From assembly GCF_035999195.1 (NCBI RefSeq), contig NZ_DASYGY010000009.1, forward strand, positions 744,001 to 808,000: a DNA stretch of 64,000 bases, read 5' to 3'. Made by a program: the position numbers and the translations under genes. This stretch comes from Pseudoxanthomonas sp. Its GTDB lineage: Bacteria > Pseudomonadota > Gammaproteobacteria > Xanthomonadales > Xanthomonadaceae. The notes under the pieces are model-generated. The model saw only the letters and a list, made by a program, of their open reading frames with translations. It was not told where the DNA came from and searched no databases. This document shows, one piece after another, positions 43,029 through 51,935 of this stretch (positions within the stretch are counted from its first letter, which is position 1; every line of letters begins with the position of its first letter).

Positions 43029-45248
43029 TTACTGCCAAAACCTGATGACGACGCCCAGCAGCAGGATCAGGCCGACGATCATCGCGAACGCGTAGTGGTA
43101 CAGGTAGCCGGACTGGGTCTTGCGCAGTAACTGCGCACCCAGGTCGACCAGCTTCGCCGTGCCGTTCACCGCGGCACCGTCGATCACATGGCTGTCGATC
43201 GCGCGCGACACCTTGCCCAGCTTCACGCCGCCACCGGCAAAACCGTTGATCCACAGGTGGTCGGCCCAGTACTTCTTGTCCAGGATGTTGGTCAGGAAGG
43301 CGCCCACCGGGCTCTGGCGGATCTTGCCGGGCACACCAGGGAAGATGAGGTAGAGCACGGTTGCCAGTGCAAACCCGGCAAACGCCAAGCCGAACGGCCA
43401 CGCCATGACGCCATGTTTGACGAACGCCCACGGGCCGTGGAAATCCAGGCCCAGAGCCCCGACCGTATCGCGATCCGAAACAGGCTTGCTCGGATCAAGC
43501 AGAAGGAAATCGATGGCGCCTTGGAAGAACGGCGTGACCTTGTGATGCCCCGACCAGTCGGTGCCGAACAGCATCGGACCGATGGTGAACCAGCCGATGA
43601 AAATCGACGGAATCGCCAACAGGATCAGCGGCAGCGTCACTACCCACGGCGACTCATGTGGTTCATGCGGGCCGTGATGCGCATGCTCGTCATGCGAATG
43701 ATCGGCATCGTGCGCGTGACCATGGTCATCATGAGCGTCGCGGAAACGCTCCTTGCCGTGGAATGTCAGGTACAGCAAACGGAAACTGTAGAAGCTCGTG
43801 ACGAACACGCCCAGCAGCACTGCCCAGTACCCGTAGGTGGCGATCCATTCGCTCGGCCCTTGATACCCCTGGCCGGCCATGACACCGAGTTGATCGATCC
43901 TGCTACCCACTTCATGCGCAGTGTGAAGGTGATGCTCCGCGGCCTCGATGATCGTGTCCTTCGAGAAGAAGCCGGAGAAACCCGGCGTGCCGACCAGCGC
44001 CAGCGTGCCGATCAGGCTGGTGATCCAGGTGATGGGCATGTACTTGCGCAGGCCACCCATCTTCCGCATGTCCTGCTCGTGGTGCATGCCGATGATCACC
44101 GAGCCGGCCGCCAGGAACAGCAGCGCCTTGAAGAAGGCGTGCGTCATCAGGTGGAACACGGCCGCCGAGTACGCCGACACGCCCAGCGCCACCGTCATGT
44201 AGCCCAGCTGCGACAGCGTGGAGTACGCGACCACGCGCTTGATGTCGTTCTGCACGATGCCGATCAGGCCGGTGAACAGCGCGGTGGTCGCACCGATGAA
44301 CAGCACGAAATCTAGGGCCGTCTGCGACAGCTCGAACAGCGGCGACATGCGCGCCACCATGAAGATGCCCGCGGTCACCATCGTGGCGGCGTGGATCAGG
44401 GCCGAGATCGGCGTGGGACCTTCCATCGAGTCCGGCAGCCACACGTGCAGCGGCACCTGCGCCGACTTGCCCATGGCACCGATGAACAGGCAGATGCAGG
44501 TCAGCGTGGCCATCGACCAGATCACCGGCTCGTCGAACACCTGGAAGGTGCTGCCGAACAGGGTGACCGCGCCCGACCAGACCGGGATCGCCTTGCCGAC
44601 GAGCAGCGTGGCATTGGCGAACACGGTGGCGTAGTCCAGCGTGCCGAACATCAGCAGCACGCAGCCGATACCGAGCAGGAAGCCGAAGTCGCCCACGCGG
44701 TTGACCAGGAACGCCTTCATGTTGGCGAAGATCGCGGTCGGGCGCTTGAACCAGAAACCGATCAGCAGGTACGACACCAGGCCCACCGCTTCCCAGCCGA
44801 AGAACAGCTGCAGGAAGTTGTTGCTCATCACCAGCATCAGCATGCTGAAGGTGAACAGCGAGATGTAGCTGAAGAAGCGCTGGTAGCCCGGATCCTCGTG
44901 CATGTAGCCGATGGTGTACAGGTGCACCAGCAGCGACACGAAGGTCACCACCACCATCATCATCGCGGTCAGCTTGTCGATCATGAAACCGACGTGGCCG
45001 CTGATGTTGCCCACCTCGAAGAAGGTGTACAGGTTCTCGTTGAACGGCGACGCGCCCAGCGCCACCAGCTGGTACAGCACCCAGCACGACAGCGCGCAGC
45101 TGACCGCCACGCCCAGGATGGTCGCGGTGTGGGCGCCGGCACGGCCGACGATGCGCCCGAACAGCCCGGCGATGATGCTGCCCAGCAGCGGCGCCAGCAC
45201 GATGGCCAGCAGCACGTTCTTGGAGAGGAGGACTTCCATACCGGTCAT
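43029..45248 (-). CDS. nuoL: NADH-quinone oxidoreductase subunit L
   Basis: 739-residue distal antiporter-like subunit of complex I, carrying the long lateral helix that couples the membrane arm. Family regions are LFFGWEAVGLVSYLLIGFWF, VPLHVWLPDSMEGPTPISAL and GSVIIGMHHEQDMRKMGGLR. Between the later membrane segments is an unusual His-rich loop, 11 His in 27 residues (encoded at 43653-43733). It begins 7 bp after nuoK. ATG 45248 is used; an alternative ATG lies 9 bases inside. Confidence 0.97.
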   Translation of the reverse strand: MTGMEVLLSKNVLLAIVLAPLLGSIIAGLFGRIVGRAGAHTATILGVAVSCALSCWVLYQLVALGASPFNENLYTFFEVGNISGHVGFMIDKLTAMMMVVVTFVSLLVHLYTIGYMHEDPGYQRFFSYISLFTFSMLMLVMSNNFLQLFFGWEAVGLVSYLLIGFWFKRPTAIFANMKAFLVNRVGDFGFLLGIGCVLLMFGTLDYATVFANATLLVGKAIPVWSGAVTLFGSTFQVFDEPVIWSMATLTCICLFIGAMGKSAQVPLHVWLPDSMEGPTPISALIHAATMVTAGIFMVARMSPLFELSQTALDFVLFIGATTALFTGLIGIVQNDIKRVVAYSTLSQLGYMTVALGVSAYSAAVFHLMTHAFFKALLFLAAGSVIIGMHHEQDMRKMGGLRKYMPITWITSLIGTLALVGTPGFSGFFSKDTIIEAAEHHLHTAHEVGSRIDQLGVMAGQGYQGPSEWIATYGYWAVLLGVFVTSFYSFRLLYLTFHGKERFRDAHDDHGHAHDADHSHDEHAHHGPHEPHESPWVVTLPLILLAIPSIFIGWFTIGPMLFGTDWSGHHKVTPFFQGAIDFLLLDPSKPVSDRDTVGALGLDFHGPWAFVKHGVMAWPFGLAFAGFALATVLYLIFPGVPGKIRQSPVGAFLTNILDKKYWADHLWINGFAGGGVKLGKVSRAIDSHVIDGAAVNGTAKLVDLGAQLLRKTQSGYLYHYAFAMIVGLILLLGVVIRFWQ

Positions 45249-45255
45249 CGGTGCA

Positions 45256-45561
45256 TCAGCCTTTGAGCGTGTCGACTTCGGCCACGTTGATCGTGCGCCG
45301 GGTGCGGAACAGGGTGACCAGGATCGCCAGGCCGATGGCGGCCTCGGCGGCGGCCACGGTCAGGATGAAGAAGACGAAGATCTGGCCGGCCGGGTCGCCG
45401 AGTTCGCGCGAGAACGCGACGAAGTTGATGTTCACCGAGAGCAGCATCAGTTCGATCGACATCAGCAGCACGATGACGTTCTTCCGGTTGAGGAAGATGC
45501 CCGCCAGGCTGATGCAGAACAGCACGGCGCCCAGCGCCAGCAGGTGGCCTACGGAAATCAT
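45256..45561 (-). CDS. nuoK: NADH-quinone oxidoreductase subunit K
   Basis: 101-residue, three-helix membrane subunit of complex I. The two conserved intramembrane glutamates are in LLMSIELMLLSVNINFVAF and VAAAEAAIGLAILV. Length and sequence are typical. Its ATG overlaps the stop of nuoJ by 4 bases, indicating coupled translation. Confidence 0.97.
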   Translation of the reverse strand: MISVGHLLALGAVLFCISLAGIFLNRKNVIVLLMSIELMLLSVNINFVAFSRELGDPAGQIFVFFILTVAAAEAAIGLAILVTLFRTRRTINVAEVDTLKG

Positions 45562-46211
45562 GCCTTGCCCTCCCCGTCCACCGGCGCACTGGCCGGCGTT
45601 TCGCGCACCGGCTTCTCGGCCGGCATCGACACCATGCGTAGGCGGTCGCGCGCATTGACCCTCGACTGCTCGCCCGGGTCCTGCGTCTTGATGCCGGTGC
45701 GCTTGCGCAGCGTCAGCATCACGGCGGCCACCACGGCCACGGTGAGGATGACGGCGGCGAACTCGAACGGCAGCAGGAATTCGGTGAACAGGGTGCGCGC
45801 CAGCCAGGCCGTGTTGGACACGTCGGCGGCGGCGGAAGCGGCGTTGTCAGCGAACGGCACCGCCATCTTCGCCTTGATGCCGATCAGCACCAGCATCTGC
45901 GCCAGCATGACCACCGCCACCAGCAGGCCGACGGGCAGGAACTTCACCCAGCCCTCGCGCAGGGCGGCGACGTCGATGTCCAGCATCATCACCACGAACA
46001 GGAACAGCACCATCACCGCGCCCACGTAGACGAGGATCAGGGCCACGCCCAGGAACTCCGCGCCCACCAGCAGCCAGATGCAGGCCACCGAGAAGAACGT
46101 CAGGATGAGGCACAGCACGGCATGCACCGGGTTGCGCACGCTGATCACCGCGCCGGCGGCGACGACCGCGACGGTGGCGAAGGCGTAGAAACTGATCAGG
46201 ACCCAATCCAT
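45558..46211 (-). CDS. nuoJ: NADH-quinone oxidoreductase subunit J
   Basis: 217-residue five-helix membrane subunit of complex I. The characteristic glycine-containing segment ALILVYVGAVMVLFLFVVMM (the pi-bulge helix) is present, along with RNPVHAVLCLILTFFSVACI. The last ~50 residues form a hydrophilic tail (RTGIKTQDPGEQSRVNAR onward). It begins 10 bp after nuoI. Confidence 0.96.
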   Translation of the reverse strand: MDWVLISFYAFATVAVVAAGAVISVRNPVHAVLCLILTFFSVACIWLLVGAEFLGVALILVYVGAVMVLFLFVVMMLDIDVAALREGWVKFLPVGLLVAVVMLAQMLVLIGIKAKMAVPFADNAASAAADVSNTAWLARTLFTEFLLPFEFAAVILTVAVVAAVMLTLRKRTGIKTQDPGEQSRVNARDRLRMVSMPAEKPVRETPASAPVDGEGKA

Positions 46212-46221
46212 TCTTCTGACC

Positions 46222-46710
46222 TCAGCGGAAAGCGGCGTCGGCGGCGCGGCGCTCGGCGATCTCGGCTTCCAGCCGGTCGCCGATCGCCAGCAGCTGCGGC
46301 TTGGTGACGATGTTCTGCCCGCGCTTGTCGAAGTGGTACTCCAGCACGTGCGTTTCCACGATCGAGTCCACCGGGCAGCTCTCTTCGCAGAAACCGCAGT
46401 AGATGCACTTGAACAGGTCGATGTCGTAGCGCGTGGTGCGGCGGGTACCGTCCTCGCGCGGGGCCGAGTCGATGGTGATCGCCAGCGCCGGGCAGACCGC
46501 CTCGCACAGCTTGCAGGCGATGCAGCGCTCCTCGCCGTTCGGATACCGGCGCAGCGCGTGCAGGCCGCGGAAGCGCGGCGACTGCGGGAACTTCTCCATC
46601 GGGTACATCAGCGTGTACTTCGGCTTGAAGGTGTACTTCAGCGTCAGCCACAGGCCCTGCAGCAGTTCCAGCAGCATCAGGCTCTTGAAGTAGTGCACAA
46701 CCTTGCTCAT
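46222..46710 (-). CDS. nuoI: NADH-quinone oxidoreductase subunit I
   Basis: 162-residue iron-sulfur subunit carrying clusters N6a and N6b, which pass electrons toward quinone. Two complete CxxCxxCxxxCP motifs are visible: CIACKLCEAVCP and CIYCGFCEESCP. The N-terminal amphipathic helix (YFKSLMLLELLQGLWLTLKY) docks to the membrane arm. It lies 3 bp after nuoH. Confidence 0.98.
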   Translation of the reverse strand: MSKVVHYFKSLMLLELLQGLWLTLKYTFKPKYTLMYPMEKFPQSPRFRGLHALRRYPNGEERCIACKLCEAVCPALAITIDSAPREDGTRRTTRYDIDLFKCIYCGFCEESCPVDSIVETHVLEYHFDKRGQNIVTKPQLLAIGDRLEAEIAERRAADAAFR

Positions 46711-46713
46711 GTC

Positions 46714-47805
46714 TTACACACCCTTCTCGAACACGCCGAAGAACACCAGCAACGCCGTCACCGCGATCCACGCGATGGTCAGCGGAATGAACACCTTCCA
46801 GCCCAGGCGCATGATCTGGTCGTAGCGGTAGCGCGGGAAGCTGGCGCGGAACCAGATGTACGCGCTGGCGAAGAACAGGACCTTCAGCAGCAGCCACGGC
46901 CAGCCGCCGGTCCAGATCCAGTCGATCCACGGCGACACGTCGGCGGTGATCCAGCCCTGCAGCGGGCTCAGCCAGCCGCCCAGGAAGAACAGCGACACCA
47001 GGAAGCTGACCAGGATCATGTTGGCGTATTCGGCCAGGAAGAACAGCGCGAACGCCGCACCCGAATACTCGACCATGTGGCCGGCGACGATCTCCGACTC
47101 GCCTTCCACCACGTCGAACGGCGAACGGTTGGTTTCGGCCACGCCGGACACCCAGTACACGATGAACAGCGGGAACAGCGGCAGCCAGAACCACTCGAGG
47201 AAGCCCGAGTCGCCCGCCTGCGCCATCACGATGTCGGTCAGGTTGAGGCTGCCGGCGGCGATCAGCACGCCGACCAGGGCGAAGCCCATCGCGATTTCGT
47301 AGCTGACCACCTGCGCTGCCGAGCGCATGGCGCCCAGGAAGGCGTACTTCGAGTTGGACGCCCAGCCGGCGATGATGATGCCGTACACGCCCAGCGAGGT
47401 CATCGCCAGCAGGTAGAGCAGGCCGGCGTTGGCGTTCGACAGCACCAGCTGGTAGTCGAACGGCACCACCGCCCACGCCGCGAACGCCGGCGCCAGCGTG
47501 ATCAGCGGCGCCAGCACGTACATGGTCTTCTGCGCGCTGCTGGGCTGGATGATCTCCTTGAACAGCAGCTTGAAGACGTCCGCGAAGGCCTGGAAGATGC
47601 CCATGCCCACGTACATCGGCCCGTGGCGCACGTGCATCCAGCCGATCAGCTTGCGCTCCCACACCACGTAGAACGCGACCGAGATGATCACCGGCATGGC
47701 GATCGCCAGGATCTTCAGCACGATCCACAGCACCATGCCGATGTCGCCCAGCCCGAAGAACCACTCGCGCAGCGGGCCGACCGCGTTGATCAACATCTCG
47801 TTCAT
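46714..47805 (-). CDS. nuoH: NADH-quinone oxidoreductase subunit H
   Basis: 363-residue membrane subunit forming much of the quinone chamber. Family regions are AFYVVWERKLIGWMHVRHGP, the ETNRSPFDVVEGESEIVAGH loop with its acidic residues, and RASFPRYRYDQIMRLGWKVF. About eight membrane segments are present. Its start overlaps the stop of nuoG by 4 bases (ATGA, 47802-47805). Confidence 0.98.
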   Translation of the reverse strand: MNEMLINAVGPLREWFFGLGDIGMVLWIVLKILAIAMPVIISVAFYVVWERKLIGWMHVRHGPMYVGMGIFQAFADVFKLLFKEIIQPSSAQKTMYVLAPLITLAPAFAAWAVVPFDYQLVLSNANAGLLYLLAMTSLGVYGIIIAGWASNSKYAFLGAMRSAAQVVSYEIAMGFALVGVLIAAGSLNLTDIVMAQAGDSGFLEWFWLPLFPLFIVYWVSGVAETNRSPFDVVEGESEIVAGHMVEYSGAAFALFFLAEYANMILVSFLVSLFFLGGWLSPLQGWITADVSPWIDWIWTGGWPWLLLKVLFFASAYIWFRASFPRYRYDQIMRLGWKVFIPLTIAWIAVTALLVFFGVFEKGV

Positions 47806-50036
47806 GCGCTCACCACCGTGACGCGTCCGGCGCCCAGCGGCGCCGTCGCACCGTAGCCGCTCTCGATCCAGGCGACGCCTGCGGCGACGCGGGCATCCGC
47901 CACCACCGGCAGTGCGGCCGTGCCGACGCCGTTGCCGACCTTCGCCATGCCGCCTTCGGCGACACCGGCTGCCTGCGCATCGGCGGGATTCAGCACGATG
48001 CGGTCACCCACGTTCAGCGGGTGCGCCTGCAGTGCTTCAGCGCGGCGGACGGTACCGTCGGTGCGGTAGATCGCCGCGGTGACGGCCAGTTCCAGGCCCT
48101 GTCCGTCGATGGTCGGTGCGGCGGACTTGGCCACCGTGACCGTCCTGTCGTCGGCGATGGCCTCGCGCGCACCGGCGATGTCGGTGAACTCGAACCCGGC
48201 CAGCTGCAGCTCGCCCCCCAGGGCGCGCAGCACCTTCCACCCCTCGCGCGCCTCGCCCGGCAGCTTGCCGGCGGCCTGCGTGCGCTGGTCCCTGCCGTCC
48301 AGATTGGTCAGCGTCGCCTCGATTTCGGGCAACAGCCCGATCGGCAGGATCACGTCGGCCACGTCGCGCGTCGACTTGCAGGCGAAGTGGCTGAACGCCA
48401 CCACCTTGGCCGAGCCCAGCGCGCGCGAAGCGGCCGGCGTGTCGGCGAAGTCCAGGCCCGGCTCGATGCCGTAGATCACGTAGGCGCTGCGCGGCTCGGC
48501 GAACATGCCGGCCACGTCGCGACCGCTCGGCAGCACGCCACGGCGGGCCAGCCCGACCGCGTTCGCGCCTTGCGGAATGCGGCACAGCGAGGCATCGGTC
48601 GCGCCGGCGAAATCGGCGGCAGCGGCGCGCAGCACGGCGGCCTGCGGATGGTTCTCGACGATGCCGCCGACGATCACGACAGCGCGGTTGGCGGCCTTGG
48701 CGATGTCGCGCAGCGCGGCATCGTTCAGCGCTTGGCCCAGTTTCGACGGCGCAACGATGTGCTTGCCGGCGATGCCGAACGCGAAGTCGAAGTCGACCGG
48801 GTTGACCACGTGCACCCTGGCGCCCTTGCGGACGGCCTTGCGGATGCGCTGGTGCAGCAGCGGCAGCTCGTGGCGAATGTTGGTGCCGAACAGCACGATC
48901 ACATCGGCCTGTTCGATCTCCGCCAGCGGCAGCGCGAACGGCTCGGCGACGGCGCCGTCGGAGAAGTCGCGGGTATTGATGCGATGGTCGAGGTTGCCGG
49001 TACCGAGGCCGTCGGCCAGCTTCGCCAGCAGGCCGCCCTCCTCGTTCGACACCGCCGGATGCACCAGCACGCCGAGGCTGTCGCCGCGGTTCGCGCGCAG
49101 GATTTCGGCGGCGGCCGTCAGGCCTTCCGCCCACGACACTTCGCGCCACTCGCCATCGACCTTCCGCAGCGGCTTCACCGCGCGGTCGTCGGCGTACAGG
49201 CCCTGGTGCGAATAGCGGTCGCGATCCGACAGCCAGCATTCGTTGACCGACTCGTTCTCGCGCGGCACGGTGCGCAGCACCTGGCCGCGGCGCGAGTGAT
49301 AGAACACATTGGAGCCCATCGCGTCGTGGAAGCCGACGGATTCGCGCGCGATCAGTTCCCACGGACGGGCGCGGAACTGGAACACCTTGTTGGTCAGCGC
49401 GCCCACCGGGCAGACGTCGATGACGTTGCCGGAGATCTCGGTGGTCAGCGGCTTGCCGTCGTAGGTGCCGATCTGCAGGTTCTCGCCGCGGTACATGCCG
49501 CCCAGCTCGTAGGTGCCGGCGACGTCCGCGGTGAAGCGCACGCAGCGCGTGCACTGGATGCAGCGGGTCATCTCGGTGGCGACCAGCGGACCGATGTCCT
49601 CGTCCGGCACCACGCGCTTGCGCTCCTGGAAACGGCTGACCGAACGGCCGTAGCCCAGCGACAGGTCCTGCAGCTCGCATTCGCCGCCCTGGTCGCAGAT
49701 CGGGCAGTCCAGCGGATGGTTGATCAGCAGGAATTCCATCACGTTGCGCTGCGACTTCAGGGCCTTGTCGCTGCGCGTGGCGATCTTCATGCCGTCCATC
49801 ACCGGCGTGGCGCAGGCCGGCGCCGGCTTCGGCATCTTCTCGACTTCCACCAGGCACATCCGGCAGTTGGCCGCGATCGGCAGCTTCTCGTGGTAACAGA
49901 AGCGCGGGATCGGGATGCCGGCCTTGTCGGCGGCCTGGATGATCATCGAACCCTTGGGCGCGGCCAGTTCCTGCCCGTCGATGAAGACGGTGACGTGGTC
50001 CGGCGGCAGGTTGGGATTGACGGGCTGCGCACTCAC
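47802..50036 (-). CDS. nuoG: NADH-quinone oxidoreductase subunit G
   Basis: 744-residue peripheral-arm subunit. It carries an N-terminal [2Fe-2S] ferredoxin domain (FCYHE, CRMCLVEVEKMPKPAPAC), the His-ligated cluster region HPLDCPICDQGGECELQD and CIQCTRCVRF, then a molybdopterin-oxidoreductase-like domain without its cofactor. It starts at GTG 50036, which overlaps the nuoF stop as GTGA (50033-50036); the frame is open further upstream but that is nuoF shadow. It is shorter than the 908-residue E. coli subunit, as in many bacteria. Confidence 0.97.
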   Translation of the reverse strand: MSAQPVNPNLPPDHVTVFIDGQELAAPKGSMIIQAADKAGIPIPRFCYHEKLPIAANCRMCLVEVEKMPKPAPACATPVMDGMKIATRSDKALKSQRNVMEFLLINHPLDCPICDQGGECELQDLSLGYGRSVSRFQERKRVVPDEDIGPLVATEMTRCIQCTRCVRFTADVAGTYELGGMYRGENLQIGTYDGKPLTTEISGNVIDVCPVGALTNKVFQFRARPWELIARESVGFHDAMGSNVFYHSRRGQVLRTVPRENESVNECWLSDRDRYSHQGLYADDRAVKPLRKVDGEWREVSWAEGLTAAAEILRANRGDSLGVLVHPAVSNEEGGLLAKLADGLGTGNLDHRINTRDFSDGAVAEPFALPLAEIEQADVIVLFGTNIRHELPLLHQRIRKAVRKGARVHVVNPVDFDFAFGIAGKHIVAPSKLGQALNDAALRDIAKAANRAVVIVGGIVENHPQAAVLRAAAADFAGATDASLCRIPQGANAVGLARRGVLPSGRDVAGMFAEPRSAYVIYGIEPGLDFADTPAASRALGSAKVVAFSHFACKSTRDVADVILPIGLLPEIEATLTNLDGRDQRTQAAGKLPGEAREGWKVLRALGGELQLAGFEFTDIAGAREAIADDRTVTVAKSAAPTIDGQGLELAVTAAIYRTDGTVRRAEALQAHPLNVGDRIVLNPADAQAAGVAEGGMAKVGNGVGTAALPVVADARVAAGVAWIESGYGATAPLGAGRVTVVSA

Positions 50037-51403
50037 GCGGCCACCTCCAGGTTGGAACGGACCACGGTGCCGTTGCGCTCGTCGTCGACGAGGAACCGCT
50101 TGTTGACGATCGCGTATTCGAATTCGTGCCAGAAGTGGCGCAGCATGCCCTGCACCGGCCACGCGGCGGCTTCGCCGAACGCGCAGATGGTGTGGCCTTC
50201 GATCTGGCCGGCGGCCGCGCGCAGCGTCTGCAGGTCCTCGATGGTGGCCTTGTGCTCGGCGACACGGGTCAGCATGCGGTACATCCAGCCGGTGCCTTCG
50301 CGGCAGGGCGTGCACTGGCCGCAGCTTTCCTTGAAATAGAAGCGCGCGATGCGCTGGCACGCACGCACCATGCAGGTGGTGTCGTCCATCACGATGACCG
50401 CGCCCGATCCGAGGCCCGAACCGGCCTTCTGGATGCTGTCGTAGTCCATCGTCAGCCCCATCATCACCTCGCCCGGCAGCACCGGCATCGAAGATCCGCC
50501 GGGAATGACGGCCTTGAGCTTGCGGCCTTCGCGCATACCGCCGCACAGCTCGAGCAGCTCGGCGAACGGCGTGCCCAGGCGGATCTCGTGGTTGCCGGGC
50601 TTCGCCACATGGCCGGAGACCGAGAAGATCTTGCAGCCGCCATTGTTGGGCTTGCCCAGGTTCATGAACCACTCGGCGCCGTTGCGCACGATCGCCGGCA
50701 CCGACGCGTAGGTCTCGGTGTTGTTGATCGTGGTGGGCTTGCCGTACAGGCCGAAATTGGCCGGGAACGGCGGCTTGAAGCGCGGCTGGCCCTTCTTGCC
50801 TTCCAGCGACTCCATCAGCGCGGTTTCTTCGCCGCAGATGTAGGCGCCCGCGCCCAGCGCGTTGTACAGGTCAATGTCCACGCCCGAGCCGAGGATGTTC
50901 TTGCCCAGCCAGCCGTGCTTGTAGGCCTCGGCGGTGGCTTCTTCCAGGTGCTCGAACGGCTCGTGGTGGAACTCGCCGCGCAGGTAGTTGTAGCCCACGG
51001 TCGAACCGGTGGCGTAGCAGGCGATCGCCATACCCTCGATCACCGCGTGCGGGTTGTAGCGCAGGATGTCGCGATCCTTGGCGGTGCCCGGCTCGGATTC
51101 GTCCGAATTGCAGAGGATGTACTTCTGCATGTCGCCCTTGGGCATGAAGCTCCACTTCAGGCCGGTCGGGAAGCCTGCGCCGCCACGGCCGCGCAGGCCG
51201 GACTGCTTGACCATCTCCACGACCTCGGCCGGCGGGATCTTCTCTTCGATGATCTTGCGCAGCGCGGCGTAGCCGCCGGTCTTCAGGTAGTTCTCGTACG
51301 ACCACGGCTTATCGAAATGCAGCGTGGTGTAGACGGCCTGGTGCTCCTTCGGAGCGGGGCCGACCGGGCCGTAGCCCTCTGAGTAGTGTGAATGGCCTGC
51401 CAT
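50033..51403 (-). CDS. nuoF: NADH-quinone oxidoreductase subunit F
   Basis: 456-residue subunit that binds NADH, FMN and cluster N3. The FMN/NADH region is GLRGRGGAGFPTGLKWSFMP with AYICGEETALMESLEGKKGQ, and the [4Fe-4S] motif is CGQCTPCREGTGW. It lies 4 bp after nuoE and overlaps nuoG. Confidence 0.98.
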   Translation of the reverse strand: MAGHSHYSEGYGPVGPAPKEHQAVYTTLHFDKPWSYENYLKTGGYAALRKIIEEKIPPAEVVEMVKQSGLRGRGGAGFPTGLKWSFMPKGDMQKYILCNSDESEPGTAKDRDILRYNPHAVIEGMAIACYATGSTVGYNYLRGEFHHEPFEHLEEATAEAYKHGWLGKNILGSGVDIDLYNALGAGAYICGEETALMESLEGKKGQPRFKPPFPANFGLYGKPTTINNTETYASVPAIVRNGAEWFMNLGKPNNGGCKIFSVSGHVAKPGNHEIRLGTPFAELLELCGGMREGRKLKAVIPGGSSMPVLPGEVMMGLTMDYDSIQKAGSGLGSGAVIVMDDTTCMVRACQRIARFYFKESCGQCTPCREGTGWMYRMLTRVAEHKATIEDLQTLRAAAGQIEGHTICAFGEAAAWPVQGMLRHFWHEFEYAIVNKRFLVDDERNGTVVRSNLEVAA

Positions 51404-51407
51404 GCGC

Positions 51408-51935
51408 TTACTCCAGCCCGTCCAGCAGTTCGTCGACCTTCGCCGGCGTCAGCTTCTCGTGGTAGTGGCCGTTGATGACCACGACCGGCGCGCCGCAGCA
51501 CGCGGCCACGCACTCTTCCTCGCGCTTCAGGTAGACGCGGCCGTCGGCGGTGGACTCGCCCAGCCGGCAGCCGAGCTTCTTCTCCGCGTGCGCGACCAGA
51601 TCCTCGGCGCCGTTGAGCCAGCAACTGATGTTGGTGCAGAAGGCCACGTTGTTGCGGCCGACCTTCTCGGTCTCGAACATCGAGTAGAAGCTGGCCACCT
51701 CGTAAGCCCACACCGGCGGCAGGTCGAGGTACTTGGCGACGGCGGCGATCAGCTCGTCGGTCAGCCAGCCCTCGTTCTGCTCCTGCGCGGCATGCAGGCC
51801 CTGCAGCACCGCCGAGCGCTTGCGGTCCGGCGGGAACTTGGTCAGCCAGTGATCGATGTGCGCGCGCGTCTTGTCGCTCAACGCCACCAGCGGATCGACG
51901 TTCTGCGCCGCTTCGAAATTACCCGTGGCCCTCAT
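51408..51935 (-). CDS. nuoE: NADH-quinone oxidoreductase subunit E
   Basis: 175-residue thioredoxin-like subunit carrying the [2Fe-2S] cluster N1a. The four ligand cysteines are in VAFCTNISCWLNG and EECVAACCGAPV. VWAYEVASFYSMFETEKVGR is the family's typical segment. It overlaps the end of nuoD by 4 bases (51932-51935). Confidence 0.97.
   Translation of the reverse strand: MRATGNFEAAQNVDPLVALSDKTRAHIDHWLTKFPPDRKRSAVLQGLHAAQEQNEGWLTDELIAAVAKYLDLPPVWAYEVASFYSMFETEKVGRNNVAFCTNISCWLNGAEDLVAHAEKKLGCRLGESTADGRVYLKREEECVAACCGAPVVVINGHYHEKLTPAKVDELLDGLE

Noticed and set aside
40505..43045. 846-codon plus-strand frame across nuoN, nuoM and the end of nuoL
   Set aside because: Composition is typical of the antisense of membrane-protein genes (His/Arg/Gln rich); it crosses three well-conserved genes.
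48021..50339. 772-codon plus-strand frame opposite nuoG
   Set aside because: Antisense shadow of nuoG, whose cysteine cluster motifs are intact on the minus strand.
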